Shown: one piece after another, positions 8,643 to 17,537 of the stretch
Layout: each line of letters opens with the position of its first letter
How positions within the stretch are numbered: the stretch's first letter is position 1
Assembly: GCF_014649395.1 (NCBI RefSeq)
Contig: NZ_BMSY01000004.1
Coordinates: forward strand, 1 to 64,000
DNA: 64,000 bases
Reading direction: 5' to 3'
Source of the DNA: Streptomyces aureoverticillatus
GTDB taxonomy: Bacteria; Actinomycetota; Actinomycetes; Streptomycetales; Streptomycetaceae
The notes under the pieces: model-generated
Database searches by the model: none
What the model saw: only the letters and a program-made list of their open reading frames with translations
Told to the model about the DNA's origin: nothing
Translations under genes and position numbers: made by a program

Positions 8643-8866
8643 CCCGCCTGTTCCTCCTGGACGGCCTGCGCACCGAATCCGCCCGCCGCCCCCCTGCCCG
8701 CAAGCCGGCCGACCCAACAACAAGTCCACACCGCTCTGGCAAGCCTCGGCGACAAGGCCTAGATCGATCGAAGGCGGCACGGGAGAGAACGACCGGCCCT
8801 GCCAGCCTCGGGGCCGAGCTGTTCGCGCTGTTCGCGCTTGTCAGGGAGGCGCCGGAAGGCACCCCC

Positions 8867-9541
8867 TCACCGGTGAAACGCGATGACACGCGAAGGCAGC
8901 GGTGTGAGGCCGAGCAAACCTGTCACGGCACGTGCGGTGAGTTCGTGCCATGCGGCCGCCCGCCGGAGCATGGCGTGGCCGCTGCCCCGCACCTCCACGA
9001 AGCTCGCGTGCGCGCCGGCGGCCCTGGCCCGGGTGCAGAAGTCGACGGACGCCTTCGGGGCGGTCACGCGATCCCGGTCGCCGTGGAGGAGTATGACGCG
9101 TCGGCCGTCGAGGTGCCGCACCGGTTCCTCCGGAGGGCACCAGGGGGCGAGCCCGACGACTCCCCGCACGCCGGGGGCACCGCCCGCGCGCAGGGCGGCA
9201 CGGGCGCCCATCGAATGTCCCACCAGGATGGTCGGCAACTCCCCGGCGGCTTGGGCGAGTTCGCGCAACGCGGTCTCGGCGTCGCGGGCCGCGTCCGCTC
9301 GCTCGCCGTTCCAGCCGCGGCAGCGGTAGCGGACCCGCCCGATGAGCACGGCGTGTCCCGCCGTGGCACGGCGGACGGCCCATTCGAAGGGGAGCATCCG
9401 GACGGCGGGGAGGTTCCACGGGCCAGGAGCCGACGTACCGTACTCGTGGCCGCCGTGCAGCAACAGCACAGCGGCACGCGGGCGTTCGACGCTTCGGCTC
9501 AGGGCCAGCGCTGAACGCGGGGACCGGTCCCGTTGAGGCAC
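8867..9541 (-). CDS. Alpha/beta hydrolase
   Basis: A 224-residue serine hydrolase of the alpha/beta fold. It shows LLLHGGHE (oxyanion region, residues 29-35), nucleophile elbow GHSMGA with Ser112, an acid-bearing LLHGDRDRVTAP and a catalytic His in GSGHAML. Substrate unknown; small dienelactone-hydrolase-like esterases share this layout. GTG at 9541 is preferred because AAGGAG lies 5 bases upstream; the frame continues to an ATG at 9637 but the extra part is Pro/Arg-rich without homology. It is divergent from the methyltransferase at 9736. Confidence 0.85.
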   Translation of the reverse strand: MPQRDRSPRSALALSRSVERPRAAVLLLHGGHEYGTSAPGPWNLPAVRMLPFEWAVRRATAGHAVLIGRVRYRCRGWNGERADAARDAETALRELAQAAGELPTILVGHSMGARAALRAGGAPGVRGVVGLAPWCPPEEPVRHLDGRRVILLHGDRDRVTAPKASVDFCTRARAAGAHASFVEVRGSGHAMLRRAAAWHELTARAVTGLLGLTPLPSRVIAFHR

Positions 9542-9735
9542 ATGAACTCCTTGCGACTCCGGACAATCTACAGGCCCCTCCCCCGGTGTACACGGCACCC
9601 GTCGTGGGCGCTCCGGCGCTGGGCCCCGCCGCCTCAACTCCCGTACGAATTCATGGCCGTGGGGCTGCTGTTCGAGAAGTGGTCCGGCGCTGTACCGTCT
9701 GCCACGACCTTTGGTGGCGAAGATAGGAACGGCGT

Positions 9736-10536
9736 ATGACCAGCCCCTTGGATCGAGTTGACACCTCGACGGCGCACTCCGCTCGCGTCTACGACTACAT
9801 CCTGGGCGGCAAGGACCACTACCTCGTCGACATCGAGGCGGGCGACGCCATGTGCCGGCACTGGCCGTCGCTGCCCGTGCACATGCGGGAGAACCGGCGG
9901 TTCATGCACCGCGCCGGGCGCTATCTGGCCGAGGAGCAGGGCGTTCGGCAGTTCCTCGACATCGGGACCGGGCTGCCCACCGCGCCGAACCTGCACGAGG
10001 TGGTGCAGAAGGTGGCGCCGGAGTCGCACGTGGTCTACGTGGACAACGACCCCATCGTCCTCACCCACGCCCGTGCCCTGTTGCAGAGCTCCCCCGAAGG
10101 CGCGACGGCCTACGTGGACGCCGACATGCACGATCCCGACGCCATCCTGGGCAGCCCGGAATTCAGTGAACTGCTGGACCTGAACAAGCCAGTCGGCCTG
10201 ATGATCATCGGCATGCTGCACTTCATCCTGCCGCCGGACGACTGCCGTCTGGTGCGGCGCCTGCTCGACCCGCTCCCCTCGGGCAGCTTCCTGGCGATGA
10301 CGATCGGCACCGCGGACTTCGCCCCGGAGGAGGTCGGCCAGGTCGCCGAGGAGTACGCGCGGCAGAACATGCCCATGGCGCTGCGCGACCTGCCGACGGC
10401 CGCCTCGTTCTTCGACGGCCTTGAGCTGGTCGAACCCGGCGTGGTCCAGGTCCACAAGTGGCGGCCGGGCGACGGTCAGCACGCCGTCGACGACCGGGCC
10501 ATCGCGATGTACGGGGCGGTGGCGCGCAAGCCCTGA
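9736..10536 (+). CDS. SAM-dependent methyltransferase, DUF574 (Methyltransf_19) family
   Basis: 266 residues, matching the Streptomyces-expanded DUF574 family. The diagnostic N-terminus is STAHSARVYDYILGGKDHYLVD. The SAM-binding motif is FLDIGTGLPTAPNLHEV near residue 74, followed by VVYVDNDPIVLTHARALL, and the family block GLMIIGMLHFI near 155. The methyl acceptor is not known for this family. Start is the ATG at 9736. Confidence 0.92.
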   Translation: MTSPLDRVDTSTAHSARVYDYILGGKDHYLVDIEAGDAMCRHWPSLPVHMRENRRFMHRAGRYLAEEQGVRQFLDIGTGLPTAPNLHEVVQKVAPESHVVYVDNDPIVLTHARALLQSSPEGATAYVDADMHDPDAILGSPEFSELLDLNKPVGLMIIGMLHFILPPDDCRLVRRLLDPLPSGSFLAMTIGTADFAPEEVGQVAEEYARQNMPMALRDLPTAASFFDGLELVEPGVVQVHKWRPGDGQHAVDDRAIAMYGAVARKP

Positions 10537-10627
10537 GCCCGCCGCCGCACAACAGCACTTCCCTCCCCACACACTCTCGGTTCCGTACGGAGCCGAGGCC
10601 CCCCACAAGTGAAGTGAAGGGACAGCA

Positions 10628-11209
10628 ATGCTGCATCACATACGGCTGGGAATAGCGAGTACCGCCGTCGCGGTCGCCCTGACCGCGGCACCGGCGGCGA
10701 ACGCCCTGTCCGCGCCGGAACCGGCCGCGGCGAATGACGCGTCGGCAGCGGTGACGCTCCGCTACGACGACAGCCGGGCCGCCGGCTGGGAGGCGGCGAT
10801 CACGGCCGGTGTCGCCTCGTGGAACTCGAACGTCGAGAACGTCAAGCTGGTCGAGGCCGCGCCCGGTACCCGGGCCGAGATCCAGATCGTGGCCACCAGC
10901 GGCTGGCCGCAGGCATCGCTCGGCCCGGTCCGCCCCGGCGGCCAGGCCCGTGTCGAACTCGGCAGCCAGGCGGTCACGCAAGGCCACGACAAGACCCGCA
11001 TCGTCGCCCACGAGCTCGGCCACAACCTGGGCCTGCCGGACACCAAGCCCGGCCCGTGCTCCCAGTTGATGTCGGGTTCCAGCGCGGGCACCAGCTGCAA
11101 GAACGCGGTGCCGGACGCGGCTGAGCAGGCTCGGGTCGAGCGCGCCTACGCGGGCGGCGCGGCCGCACGCGTCCCGGCCGACGGCCGCATGCTGGTCGAC
11201 GCGCGGTAG
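10628..11209 (+). CDS. snpA: Snapalysin family secreted zinc protease
   Basis: A 193-residue secreted metalloprotease of the small M7 (snapalysin) family, specific to Streptomyces and relatives. Residues 1-28 are a Sec signal peptide (cleavage likely near ANALSA) and a short propeptide follows. The zinc site HELGHNLGLPD (His128, Glu129, His132, Asp138) is the snapalysin form HExxHxxGxxD. Two Cys (PCSQL and TSCKN) can form the conserved disulfide. AAGGGAC lies just upstream of the ATG. In several species snpA is divergent from a LysR activator; none is adjacent here. Confidence 0.93.
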   Translation: MLHHIRLGIASTAVAVALTAAPAANALSAPEPAAANDASAAVTLRYDDSRAAGWEAAITAGVASWNSNVENVKLVEAAPGTRAEIQIVATSGWPQASLGPVRPGGQARVELGSQAVTQGHDKTRIVAHELGHNLGLPDTKPGPCSQLMSGSSAGTSCKNAVPDAAEQARVERAYAGGAAARVPADGRMLVDAR

Positions 11210-11233
11210 CCGCAAGGAAGATCACAGCGCACG

Positions 11234-11271
11234 GTGCCTGACCGCGACGCGCGACGCGCGCGGTCAGGCAC
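11234..11271. terminator. Bidirectional terminator between convergent genes
   Basis: A perfect 13-bp inverted repeat, GTGCCTGACCGCG (11234-11246) and its complement (11259-11271), around a 12-base loop. It sits exactly between the stops of snpA (11209) and the SRPBCC gene (11277, minus), so it can serve both. Confidence 0.85.
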
Positions 11272-11276
11272 TCGCC

Positions 11277-11729
11277 CTATGCCACACCCGGCGCCCGCGC
11301 CGTGTCGGCGTACGCGGCCAGACCGTCGGCCATCCGCTGCATGAAGCGGGTCAGATACCAGCGCCAGAACGGCCCCGAGAGGGGAAGCTTCGGCGTGAAG
11401 GTGGCCGACCAGGTGATGTCGGTGCCGCCCTGCGGGGCTTCGGTCAGCTCGACGGTGCCCCGGTAGGAACGGAACGGGCCACCCACGTTCTCGTAGCCGA
11501 ACCGCCGGTCGGCGATCAGCTCGACGATCTTCTCGCGAGCGGCCCCTCGGCCGGTACGGAACACGCGTACGTCGCCGACCCCCTGCGGCAGGTCGGGATC
11601 GCCTTCTCCTTCGATCTCGGCGGCGTCGATGGGCGACCACGAAGGCCAGGTGGCCGCGCGGAGGAGCACGGTGAACACGGCTTCGGGCTTCGCCGGTGAA
11701 TGTGAGGTCACGGCATAGGTGTAAGGCAC
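11277..11729 (-). CDS. SRPBCC (polyketide cyclase/START-like) family protein
   Basis: A 150-residue protein with the helix-grip layout: an opening strand (YTYAVTSHSPAKPEAVFTVLLRAATWPSWSP), middle strands with EGDPDLPQGVGDVRVF, and a long C-terminal helix (FWRWYLTRFMQRMADGLAAYADTA). Members bind hydrophobic ligands and can act as cyclases, or as toxin-type or lipid-binding proteins; no specific role is visible. The gene lies 9 bases after the AraC regulator stop on the same strand, so the two are likely one operon. Confidence 0.85.
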   Translation of the reverse strand: MPYTYAVTSHSPAKPEAVFTVLLRAATWPSWSPIDAAEIEGEGDPDLPQGVGDVRVFRTGRGAAREKIVELIADRRFGYENVGGPFRSYRGTVELTEAPQGGTDITWSATFTPKLPLSGPFWRWYLTRFMQRMADGLAAYADTARAPGVA

Positions 11730-11738
11730 GCCGCCACG

Positions 11739-12668
11739 CTAGGACGGCGCACCCGGGTCAGGACATGCGCGAGATTGCTCACCTGTCGACGCGTTCTTGC
11801 GGAACACCGACGGCCGGACACCGACGTGCGCCAGGAAGACCGAGGAGAGGCCTCCCGGGCTGGCGAAGCCGCAGCGTTCGGCGATCTGCCCGACGGTCAG
11901 GTTGGTACGGGCCAGCAGCCGCCGGGCCCGCTCGACGCGCAGCCGGGTCAGATACCGATGCGGGGTCTCGCCGGTGGCTTCGCGGAACACGCGGATGAAG
12001 TGGTACACGCTCAAGTGCACTTCGGCGGCGATGTCGGCGAGCGTCAACGGGTGGGCCAGCCGGTCCCGCATGATGGCGACGCCTTGGCGTACCGCGGCGC
12101 GGTCGGGGCCCGGAAGGCGGTGGTCGCGGCCCTGCGTCAGCAGATGGGTGGCGAGAAACGCGGCCGCGGACTCCGCGTAGACGTCGGTCGCGCCCTCGGC
12201 CGCCGGCAACGCGCGCACAAGGTGTTCAACGAGTGGATCACCCGCGCCCAGACCGGCGGACAGCGCCTCGAAGTCCGGCTCCGGCCCACCGAGTTCAGCA
12301 GCCGCCCGCTCCACGGTCGCCCGCGGAATGTGCACCTGGATGCTGCTCATCGTCGTCGTCGAGCGATAACTGCGCACGGTCGAGTGGCCGGGGACCATGA
12401 GCTCCAGACGGCCGGGTGCCCAGTGCCGACGCGTCGGCTTCCCGTCGCCGCGCGTCCGCATCTCCACGCTCCCTCCCGTGCACAGGACGAGATGCAGGTC
12501 GGACACTCCGGGAAGGGCAAGGCACTCCACCTCCCGCGCGTGGGTGAACCGCTGCACCAGCAGCGACCGCCAGCCGACGTCGTGCCAACTGCAGTACGTA
12601 CGCCGCACGAGCCTCGCCGTGTCGACATCGGCGTACGGCGCCAGATCGAAGTCGGACGTGTCGAACAC
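11739..12668 (-). CDS. AraC-family transcriptional regulator
   Basis: 309 residues. The N-terminal half resembles the AraC_binding_2 (cupin-like) effector domain. The last 100 residues are a double helix-turn-helix (TLADIAAEVHLSVYHFIRVFREATGETPHRYLTRLRVERA, then TVGQIAERCGFASPGGLSSVFLAHVGVRPSVFRK, quoted as separate motifs). It probably controls itself and the SRPBCC gene directly downstream. Confidence 0.92.
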   Translation of the reverse strand: MFDTSDFDLAPYADVDTARLVRRTYCSWHDVGWRSLLVQRFTHAREVECLALPGVSDLHLVLCTGGSVEMRTRGDGKPTRRHWAPGRLELMVPGHSTVRSYRSTTTMSSIQVHIPRATVERAAAELGGPEPDFEALSAGLGAGDPLVEHLVRALPAAEGATDVYAESAAAFLATHLLTQGRDHRLPGPDRAAVRQGVAIMRDRLAHPLTLADIAAEVHLSVYHFIRVFREATGETPHRYLTRLRVERARRLLARTNLTVGQIAERCGFASPGGLSSVFLAHVGVRPSVFRKNASTGEQSRACPDPGAPS

Positions 12669-12808
12669 GCCTCAAGTCTAGGGTCCCTGGTCGGAGGCCC
12701 CGCGAGGGGACGAACGTCAGGGACGCGGGACATCAACATCGCCTATCGCACGGGCCGTTCGATCCCGGCGGGGCGCGGGTGGACGAACTGCTGCCACGTG
12801 TACGCCGC

Positions 12809-13309
12809 TTACGGCTGTGCCGGAGCTGGGGTGGTGCTGATGACCGCGCCCGTGGTGAGGGTGCGGTGCACCGGGCACTTCTCGGCGATCTCCATCAGCC
12901 GCCGGCGCTGGTCGCCGTCGAGTGCGCCGTCGAGACGGATCTCCCGGGTGATCCGGGAGACCAGTCCGCTCCCGCTTTCGCACTCGGCGCAGTCCGCGGC
13001 GTGGGTGCGCCGGTGACGCAGCGAGACAGTGACCTTCTCCAGGGGCCAGCCCTTACGGGCGGCGTACATGCGAATGGTCATGGAGGTGCAGGCGCCCAGT
13101 GCGGCCAGCAGCAGGTCGTAGGGGCCGGGGCCGGTGTCCGTGCCCTCCGGCTCCGGTTCGTCGGCGGCCAGGAGATGGTGGCCGACTCTCACCTGCTGGC
13201 CGTAGGGCCCGATCCCGTTCTCACTGACCACGACGAGCCCGGCCTCGCCTGCTCCTGGTCCCTGTGCTGAGCTGTTCGGCTGCTGGTCGGTGGTGTGCGG
13301 TGTGGGCAT
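12809..13309 (-). CDS. OsmC-family protein
   Basis: 166 residues of the OsmC/Ohr-like peroxidase or YhfA-type class. The two conserved cysteines are in [13 protein letters not shown] (about residue 75) and EKCPVHRTL (about 142), as expected for thiol-dependent reduction of organic hydroperoxides. A CAEC pair in between is extra. The ATG at 13309 has GGAGG 6 bases upstream; a longer frame to 13771 is antisense low-complexity. It is last in the minus-strand series of redox genes from 16606. Confidence 0.9.
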   Translation of the reverse strand: MPTPHTTDQQPNSSAQGPGAGEAGLVVVSENGIGPYGQQVRVGHHLLAADEPEPEGTDTGPGPYDLLLAALGACTSMTIRMYAARKGWPLEKVTVSLRHRRTHAADCAECESGSGLVSRITREIRLDGALDGDQRRRLMEIAEKCPVHRTLTTGAVISTTPAPAQP

Positions 13310-13502
13310 GTTTGGCCTCCTGAGTTCGGTCGATGCGTGCGGATGCGGAAGCGTCGGCCTGCCAGGTCGGTGTCGGCTTCGCCGCGCCGGGTGATCTCCG
13401 CTGTGTGGCGACGAATGGGTGGACGACGTGGTCGCCCCTGACGCAGGCTTCTTCGGTCCGGGCGCGGCCGCCCTGATGGGGCGATCCGGCGGCAGGGGGG
13501 TG

Positions 13503-14078
13503 TCAGACGGCATGGGCCGGGGCGTGGAGCTCGGCCAGGGCGGCCAGTTCGGCCAGCAGGTCGCGCAGCAGGCTCTCGGTGATGTCGTCACCGCTGAAGG
13601 TGCCGTCGGCGTCGAAGCGCCGGTGGGACTGGAAGACGGTGACCTCCGGGTGGGCCACGACAGGGGCCTGGATGCGGTGCAGGATCTGCCGCAGGACCAG
13701 CTGGCCGCGGGCGGTGCCGAACTGGGAGGGTGAGGCGCCGATGACGGCGACGGGCTTGTGGCGCAGGGCATGCCGGCCGGTGGGGCGCGAGAGCCAGTCG
13801 AGGGCGTTCATCAGCACGCCGGGGATGGCGGAGTTGTATTCGGGGGTGGCGATGATGACGCCGTCGGCCTCCCGCACGCGTCGGCGCAGGTGGGCGACGG
13901 CGGCGGGGTCGGGGCCGTCCTCGAGGTCCTCATTGAAGAAGGGGAGCCTGCCCAGCCCTTCGTAGAGGTCGATGGTGACGCCGTGCGGGGCGAGGTTCTG
14001 CGCGGCGCGCAGCAGGCCGGTGTTGTGGGAGGAGCCGCGCAGGCTGCCGGAGAGGGCGAGGAAGGTCAGGTCGGACAT
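13503..14078 (-). CDS. NADPH-dependent FMN reductase
   Basis: A 191-residue flavodoxin-fold protein of the NADPH:FMN reductase or chromate/quinone reductase class. FMN phosphate binding is by [17 protein letters not shown] (residues 10-26) and the flavin-ring loop is [22 protein letters not shown]. It would reduce free FMN or quinones and azo compounds in the cytosol. GAAGGG precedes the ATG at 14078. It lies between the aldehyde dehydrogenase and OsmC on the same strand with gaps of 155 and 194 bases. Confidence 0.92.
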   Translation of the reverse strand: MSDLTFLALSGSLRGSSHNTGLLRAAQNLAPHGVTIDLYEGLGRLPFFNEDLEDGPDPAAVAHLRRRVREADGVIIATPEYNSAIPGVLMNALDWLSRPTGRHALRHKPVAVIGASPSQFGTARGQLVLRQILHRIQAPVVAHPEVTVFQSHRRFDADGTFSGDDITESLLRDLLAELAALAELHAPAHAV

Positions 14079-14232
14079 CGCGGATGGCCCTTCGGGGATG
14101 TCGGGTCGGGGCTGGAGAGCGGGTGGGCCGGCCCGGCACCAGGGCTGGTGCCGGGCCGACGGAGCACGGTGGTCATGACGGCGTGCGCCCGCAGGGCAGC
14201 GGGTGCACGCCCTCGGGCCGACGTGGGCTGTG

Positions 14233-15690
14233 TCAGATCGGGTAGACCGGCTGGGAACCGCGGACGGTGATCCAGCGGGTCTCGGTGAAGGCGTCGATGT
14301 TGGCCTCGCCGCCGAAGCGTGCGCCGGTGCCGGACCAGCCGACGCCGCCGAAGGGGATGAGGGCATCGTCGTTGATGGTCTGGTCGTTGATGTGCACCAG
14401 ACCGCTCGGGACGCGCTCGGCCAGCTCAAGGCCGGCCATGACGTCGCGGGTGAGGACGCCGAGCGAGAGGCCGTATTCGTCGTCGGCTGCCAGCTGTGCG
14501 GCCTCGTCCGGGGTGGCGAACGTACGGACGGGCACGACCGGGCCGAAGACCTCCTCCGCGTAGGCGGGCGCGTCGTCGGGAACGTCGACGAGGACGGTGG
14601 GGCGGTAGAAGAGGTCGTCGTAGGTGCCGCCGGCCAGCAGCCGGGCGCCTGCGGCGATGCTGGCGGTGACCTGGGCGTGGATGGTGTCACGCTGGTGGGC
14701 GTTGATGAGGGGGCCGAGGTCGACGTCGGAGCTGGCGGGGTCGCCGACGGTGAGCTGCTCGGCCTTCGCGGCCAGACGCGCGGTGAACTCCTCGGCGATG
14801 TCGGTGTGGACCAGGATGCGTCCGGTGGCCATGCAGACCTGCCCCTGGTTGAAGAAGGAGCCCCAGGCGACCGTGGACACGGCGCGGTCCAGGTCGGCGT
14901 CGGGGAGCACGATCATCGGGTTGTTGCCGCCCAGTTCGAGGTGGGCCCGCTTGAGACCGCGGGCCGCCGCCTCGCCGACCTTGCGGCCGGCCCCGGTGGA
15001 TCCGGTGAAGGAGATGACGCGGACGTGCGGGTCATCGACCAGCGCCGCACCGGCTTCGCCGCCGCCGGGGACCAGGGTGAGCACGCCCTGCGGCAGGCCC
15101 GCTTCCTCGAAGATCCGCATGATGGTGACGCCGCCGCTCACCGCGGTGCGCGGGTCCGGCTTGAGGACCACGGTGTTGCCGAGCGCCAGGGCCGGAGCGA
15201 CGGACCGGATCGCCAGGATCAGCGGCACGTTGAACGGCGAGATGACGCCGACGACTCCGGCGGGCATTCGGCGGGTCATGCTCAGCCGCGGCTCGGCGGA
15301 GGGCATGACCTGTCCGATCGGGTGCGAGCACAGCACGGCCGCCTCGTAGCACTCCTGTACGGCCTGGTCCGTCTCGAAGACGGCCCTGGCCCGCGTGCTG
15401 CCGCTCTCGCGGATCAGCCAGTCCTGGATCTCCGGTGCGGCGACGGCGAACAGTTCACCGGCTCGCCGGAGTATGGCGGCGCGCTCGGTGTGCGGGGTGG
15501 CGGCCCAGGCGCGCTGGACCACGGCGGCGCGGGACGCGGCGCGGGCGATGTCGCTCGCGTCGGCGGATCCTGTGTGCTCCAGGATTCCACCGGTCGACGG
15601 GTTGATGACGGCCGTCTTGCCTCCGGAGGCGTCGTGCCAGCCGTCGATGTTGATCTTTCCGGACCAGAGCGCAGGGTCGAACAGGGACAT
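14233..15690 (-). CDS. Aldehyde dehydrogenase (benzaldehyde dehydrogenase type)
   Basis: A 485-residue NAD(P)-dependent aldehyde dehydrogenase, most like the benzaldehyde dehydrogenase group (opening MSLFDPALWSGKINIDGW). It shows the coenzyme motif GSTGAGRKVGEAAA, the general base Glu in HLELGGNNP and the catalytic Cys in NQGQVCMATGRI. It would oxidise aromatic or aliphatic aldehydes to acids. The ATG at 15690 follows GAGGAA. It lies 88 bases after the alpha/beta hydrolase stop, so the two are probably cotranscribed. Confidence 0.9.
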   Translation of the reverse strand: MSLFDPALWSGKINIDGWHDASGGKTAVINPSTGGILEHTGSADASDIARAASRAAVVQRAWAATPHTERAAILRRAGELFAVAAPEIQDWLIRESGSTRARAVFETDQAVQECYEAAVLCSHPIGQVMPSAEPRLSMTRRMPAGVVGVISPFNVPLILAIRSVAPALALGNTVVLKPDPRTAVSGGVTIMRIFEEAGLPQGVLTLVPGGGEAGAALVDDPHVRVISFTGSTGAGRKVGEAAARGLKRAHLELGGNNPMIVLPDADLDRAVSTVAWGSFFNQGQVCMATGRILVHTDIAEEFTARLAAKAEQLTVGDPASSDVDLGPLINAHQRDTIHAQVTASIAAGARLLAGGTYDDLFYRPTVLVDVPDDAPAYAEEVFGPVVPVRTFATPDEAAQLAADDEYGLSLGVLTRDVMAGLELAERVPSGLVHINDQTINDDALIPFGGVGWSGTGARFGGEANIDAFTETRWITVRGSQPVYPI

Positions 15691-15778
15691 GGGTTCCTCG
15701 GATTTCTTGCTCCGCCGCTGCAGGGCGGACATGTGCAACTTCAGATGGGACGGTCTAGGGGCTGTCCGCCCGGTGACC

Positions 15779-16606
15779 TCAACGGGTGGCGCGGTACGCC
15801 CGGTTGATCACGTCGCCGACGACATGCGGATGGCTGACCATGACCGCGTGGGAACTGTCGACCTCGGTGATGTGGGCGTCGGCGCGCTTGGCCATGAAGC
15901 GCTCCAGGCTCGGGGCGATGGCGTGGTCCTTCTTGGCCACCAGCGCCCAGGACGGGATGGTCTTCCAGGCGGCCTGCTTGGCCGGCTGGCCGAACGCCTC
16001 CGCCGCGATGGGCCGCTGGGAGGCGGCCATCAGGGCCGCGGTCTTCGCGGGCACGTCGGCGGCGAACGCGTCGGCGAACTCGGCCGGGTCGAGCATGACT
16101 TCGGTGCCGGTGGTCCCGTCGGGCCGGGTGAACTGGAAGGCCTGCTGCGGCAGCGGCGGGACGCCCGGGTCCGGGTGCTGCTCCAGCAGCCCGCCGAGCG
16201 TCTCGCCCTGGTCCGGAGCGAAGGCGGCGACGTAGACCAGTGCCTTGACGTCGGGGATGGCGGCGGCCGCGTTGGTGATCACGGCGCCGCCGTAGGAGTG
16301 GCCGACGAGGATCTTCGGACCCTTGACGCCCCTGAGCATGCCCTCCAGATACGCCGTGTCATGGTCCAGGCCGCGCAGCGGGTTGGCCACCGCCCGGACC
16401 CGGAAGCCCTGATGGCGCAGCCGGGCGGCGGTCTCGTTCCAGCCGGAGGCGTCGGCGAAGGCTCCGTGGACCAGCACCACGGTCGGCTTGGCCGCCATCT
16501 CCTGGTCCTGGGCCACGGCGGGCGCGGGGGCCGTCGTGGCGAGGAGCGCCGCTGTGGCCGTACCGACGACGGCGGCAACGCGGCCAGTGTGCTTTTCAGT
16601 GCTCAT
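15779..16606 (-). CDS. Exported alpha/beta hydrolase
   Basis: 275 residues. Residues 1-33 are a signal peptide (arginine, then VAAVVGTATAALLATTAPAPAVAQ), so the enzyme acts outside the membrane. The hydrolase core has VLVHGAFADASGWN, the nucleophile elbow GHSYGG, an acid region in VAKKDHAIAP and a late His in DSSHAVMVSHP. It resembles the salicylate-esterase/HNL-like small hydrolases of Streptomyces. It is the first gene of the minus-strand series and is divergent from the TetR gene; the operator at 16756 lies between them. Confidence 0.88.
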   Translation of the reverse strand: MSTEKHTGRVAAVVGTATAALLATTAPAPAVAQDQEMAAKPTVVLVHGAFADASGWNETAARLRHQGFRVRAVANPLRGLDHDTAYLEGMLRGVKGPKILVGHSYGGAVITNAAAAIPDVKALVYVAAFAPDQGETLGGLLEQHPDPGVPPLPQQAFQFTRPDGTTGTEVMLDPAEFADAFAADVPAKTAALMAASQRPIAAEAFGQPAKQAAWKTIPSWALVAKKDHAIAPSLERFMAKRADAHITEVDSSHAVMVSHPHVVGDVINRAYRATR

Positions 16607-16755
16607 GAGATTCCTTGCGCATTTCGTTCGGCGAATGCCGCGAATGGATCACCGGGGCGGCTGTCCCGCTCCCGGCATGGAGGTGTGGGTGACGGCCGAG
16701 GACCGCTGCCCGAGTGGCGCGCTGTCCGGCGGGACAACCATGCACCACAGGTTTC

Positions 16756-16776
16756 GTTACAGTCAATGATTGGAAT
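16756..16776. promoter_or_regulatory. Probable TetR operator, divergent promoter region
   Basis: A 21-base imperfect palindrome with left half GTTACAGTCA, one central base, and right half TGATTGGAAT (7 of 10 positions symmetric). The left 10 bases and the TGATTG core also occur in the more perfect palindrome at 24624-24644. It lies between the exported hydrolase (minus) and TetR (plus), 66 bases before the TetR start, as expected for autoregulation. Confidence 0.6.
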
Positions 16777-16841
16777 TAAACTGCTCGGGAGGGGCCCGGA
16801 GCTGGCTAGTGTGGATGCCTAACAAGGAGGGACGACACGCC

Positions 16842-17537
16842 GTGAGCAGCAAGGACCAGACAGGCGTCGGCCGCGCACACCGACCACGACGCAAGGCCGT
16901 GACGGAGACGGGCGCGCCTGAGCAGGAGCGCACGCCGCATCCTGGCGGCAGGCCGCGGGACCCCGCGATCGAGGAGGCGATCCTGAAGGCCACGCGCGAA
17001 CGCCTGGCCACCGACGGGTACACGCGGATGACGATCGGCGACGTGGTGGCGGACGCCGGTGTGACGCGCCCGACCCTGTACCGGCGCTGGCCGAACAAGC
17101 ACGAGCTGGTGGTGGACGCGCTCCACTACGGCCTGCAGAAGCAGCGCGACGCCTACCCTCCCCTGGACGTCGATGGGGTGCCGCCCGTGGAGGCGTTCAC
17201 CGAGGCCGTCCGGCGCCTGGACCCCCGGTACCACAACGAACGGGCGATGGTGCTGCACGGCAACTTCATGGGCGAGGCCGAGCGCGAGCCGGCCCTGTTC
17301 GAGCAGATGCGCGAGCACGGCAACAAGCCGCGCTGCGCGGAGCTGACACGGACCCTGCAGCGGCTGCAGGACACCGGCGCGGTGCGTGCGGACGCCGACC
17401 TCGAAACCGTGGTCGCCCTCTGCTTCGGCAGCTACTTCGGCGACTACCTGCAAACCGGAGCGAGCACCCCGTCCGATCACGCGGACCGTGTCGTCGCCGT
17501 GCTGTGGCCCACCATCCGGGCGGACGAGCAGGGGTAG
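16842..17537 (+). CDS. TetR-family transcriptional regulator
   Basis: 231 residues. After a basic lead the DNA-binding domain is at about 35-80 (MTIGDVVADAGVTRPTLYRRW, then PNKHELVVDAL), followed by an all-helical ligand domain. GTG at 16842 is chosen because AAGGAGG lies 11 bases upstream; the frame is open to 16770, which overlaps the operator. It is divergent from the hydrolase/ALDH/FMN-reductase/OsmC series and probably represses it, and, by the shared operator, also the isochorismatase-FUSC pair at 24.7 kb. Its last 61 bases overlap antisense with the end of the adenylating-enzyme gene. Confidence 0.92.
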   Translation: MSSKDQTGVGRAHRPRRKAVTETGAPEQERTPHPGGRPRDPAIEEAILKATRERLATDGYTRMTIGDVVADAGVTRPTLYRRWPNKHELVVDALHYGLQKQRDAYPPLDVDGVPPVEAFTEAVRRLDPRYHNERAMVLHGNFMGEAEREPALFEQMREHGNKPRCAELTRTLQRLQDTGAVRADADLETVVALCFGSYFGDYLQTGASTPSDHADRVVAVLWPTIRADEQG

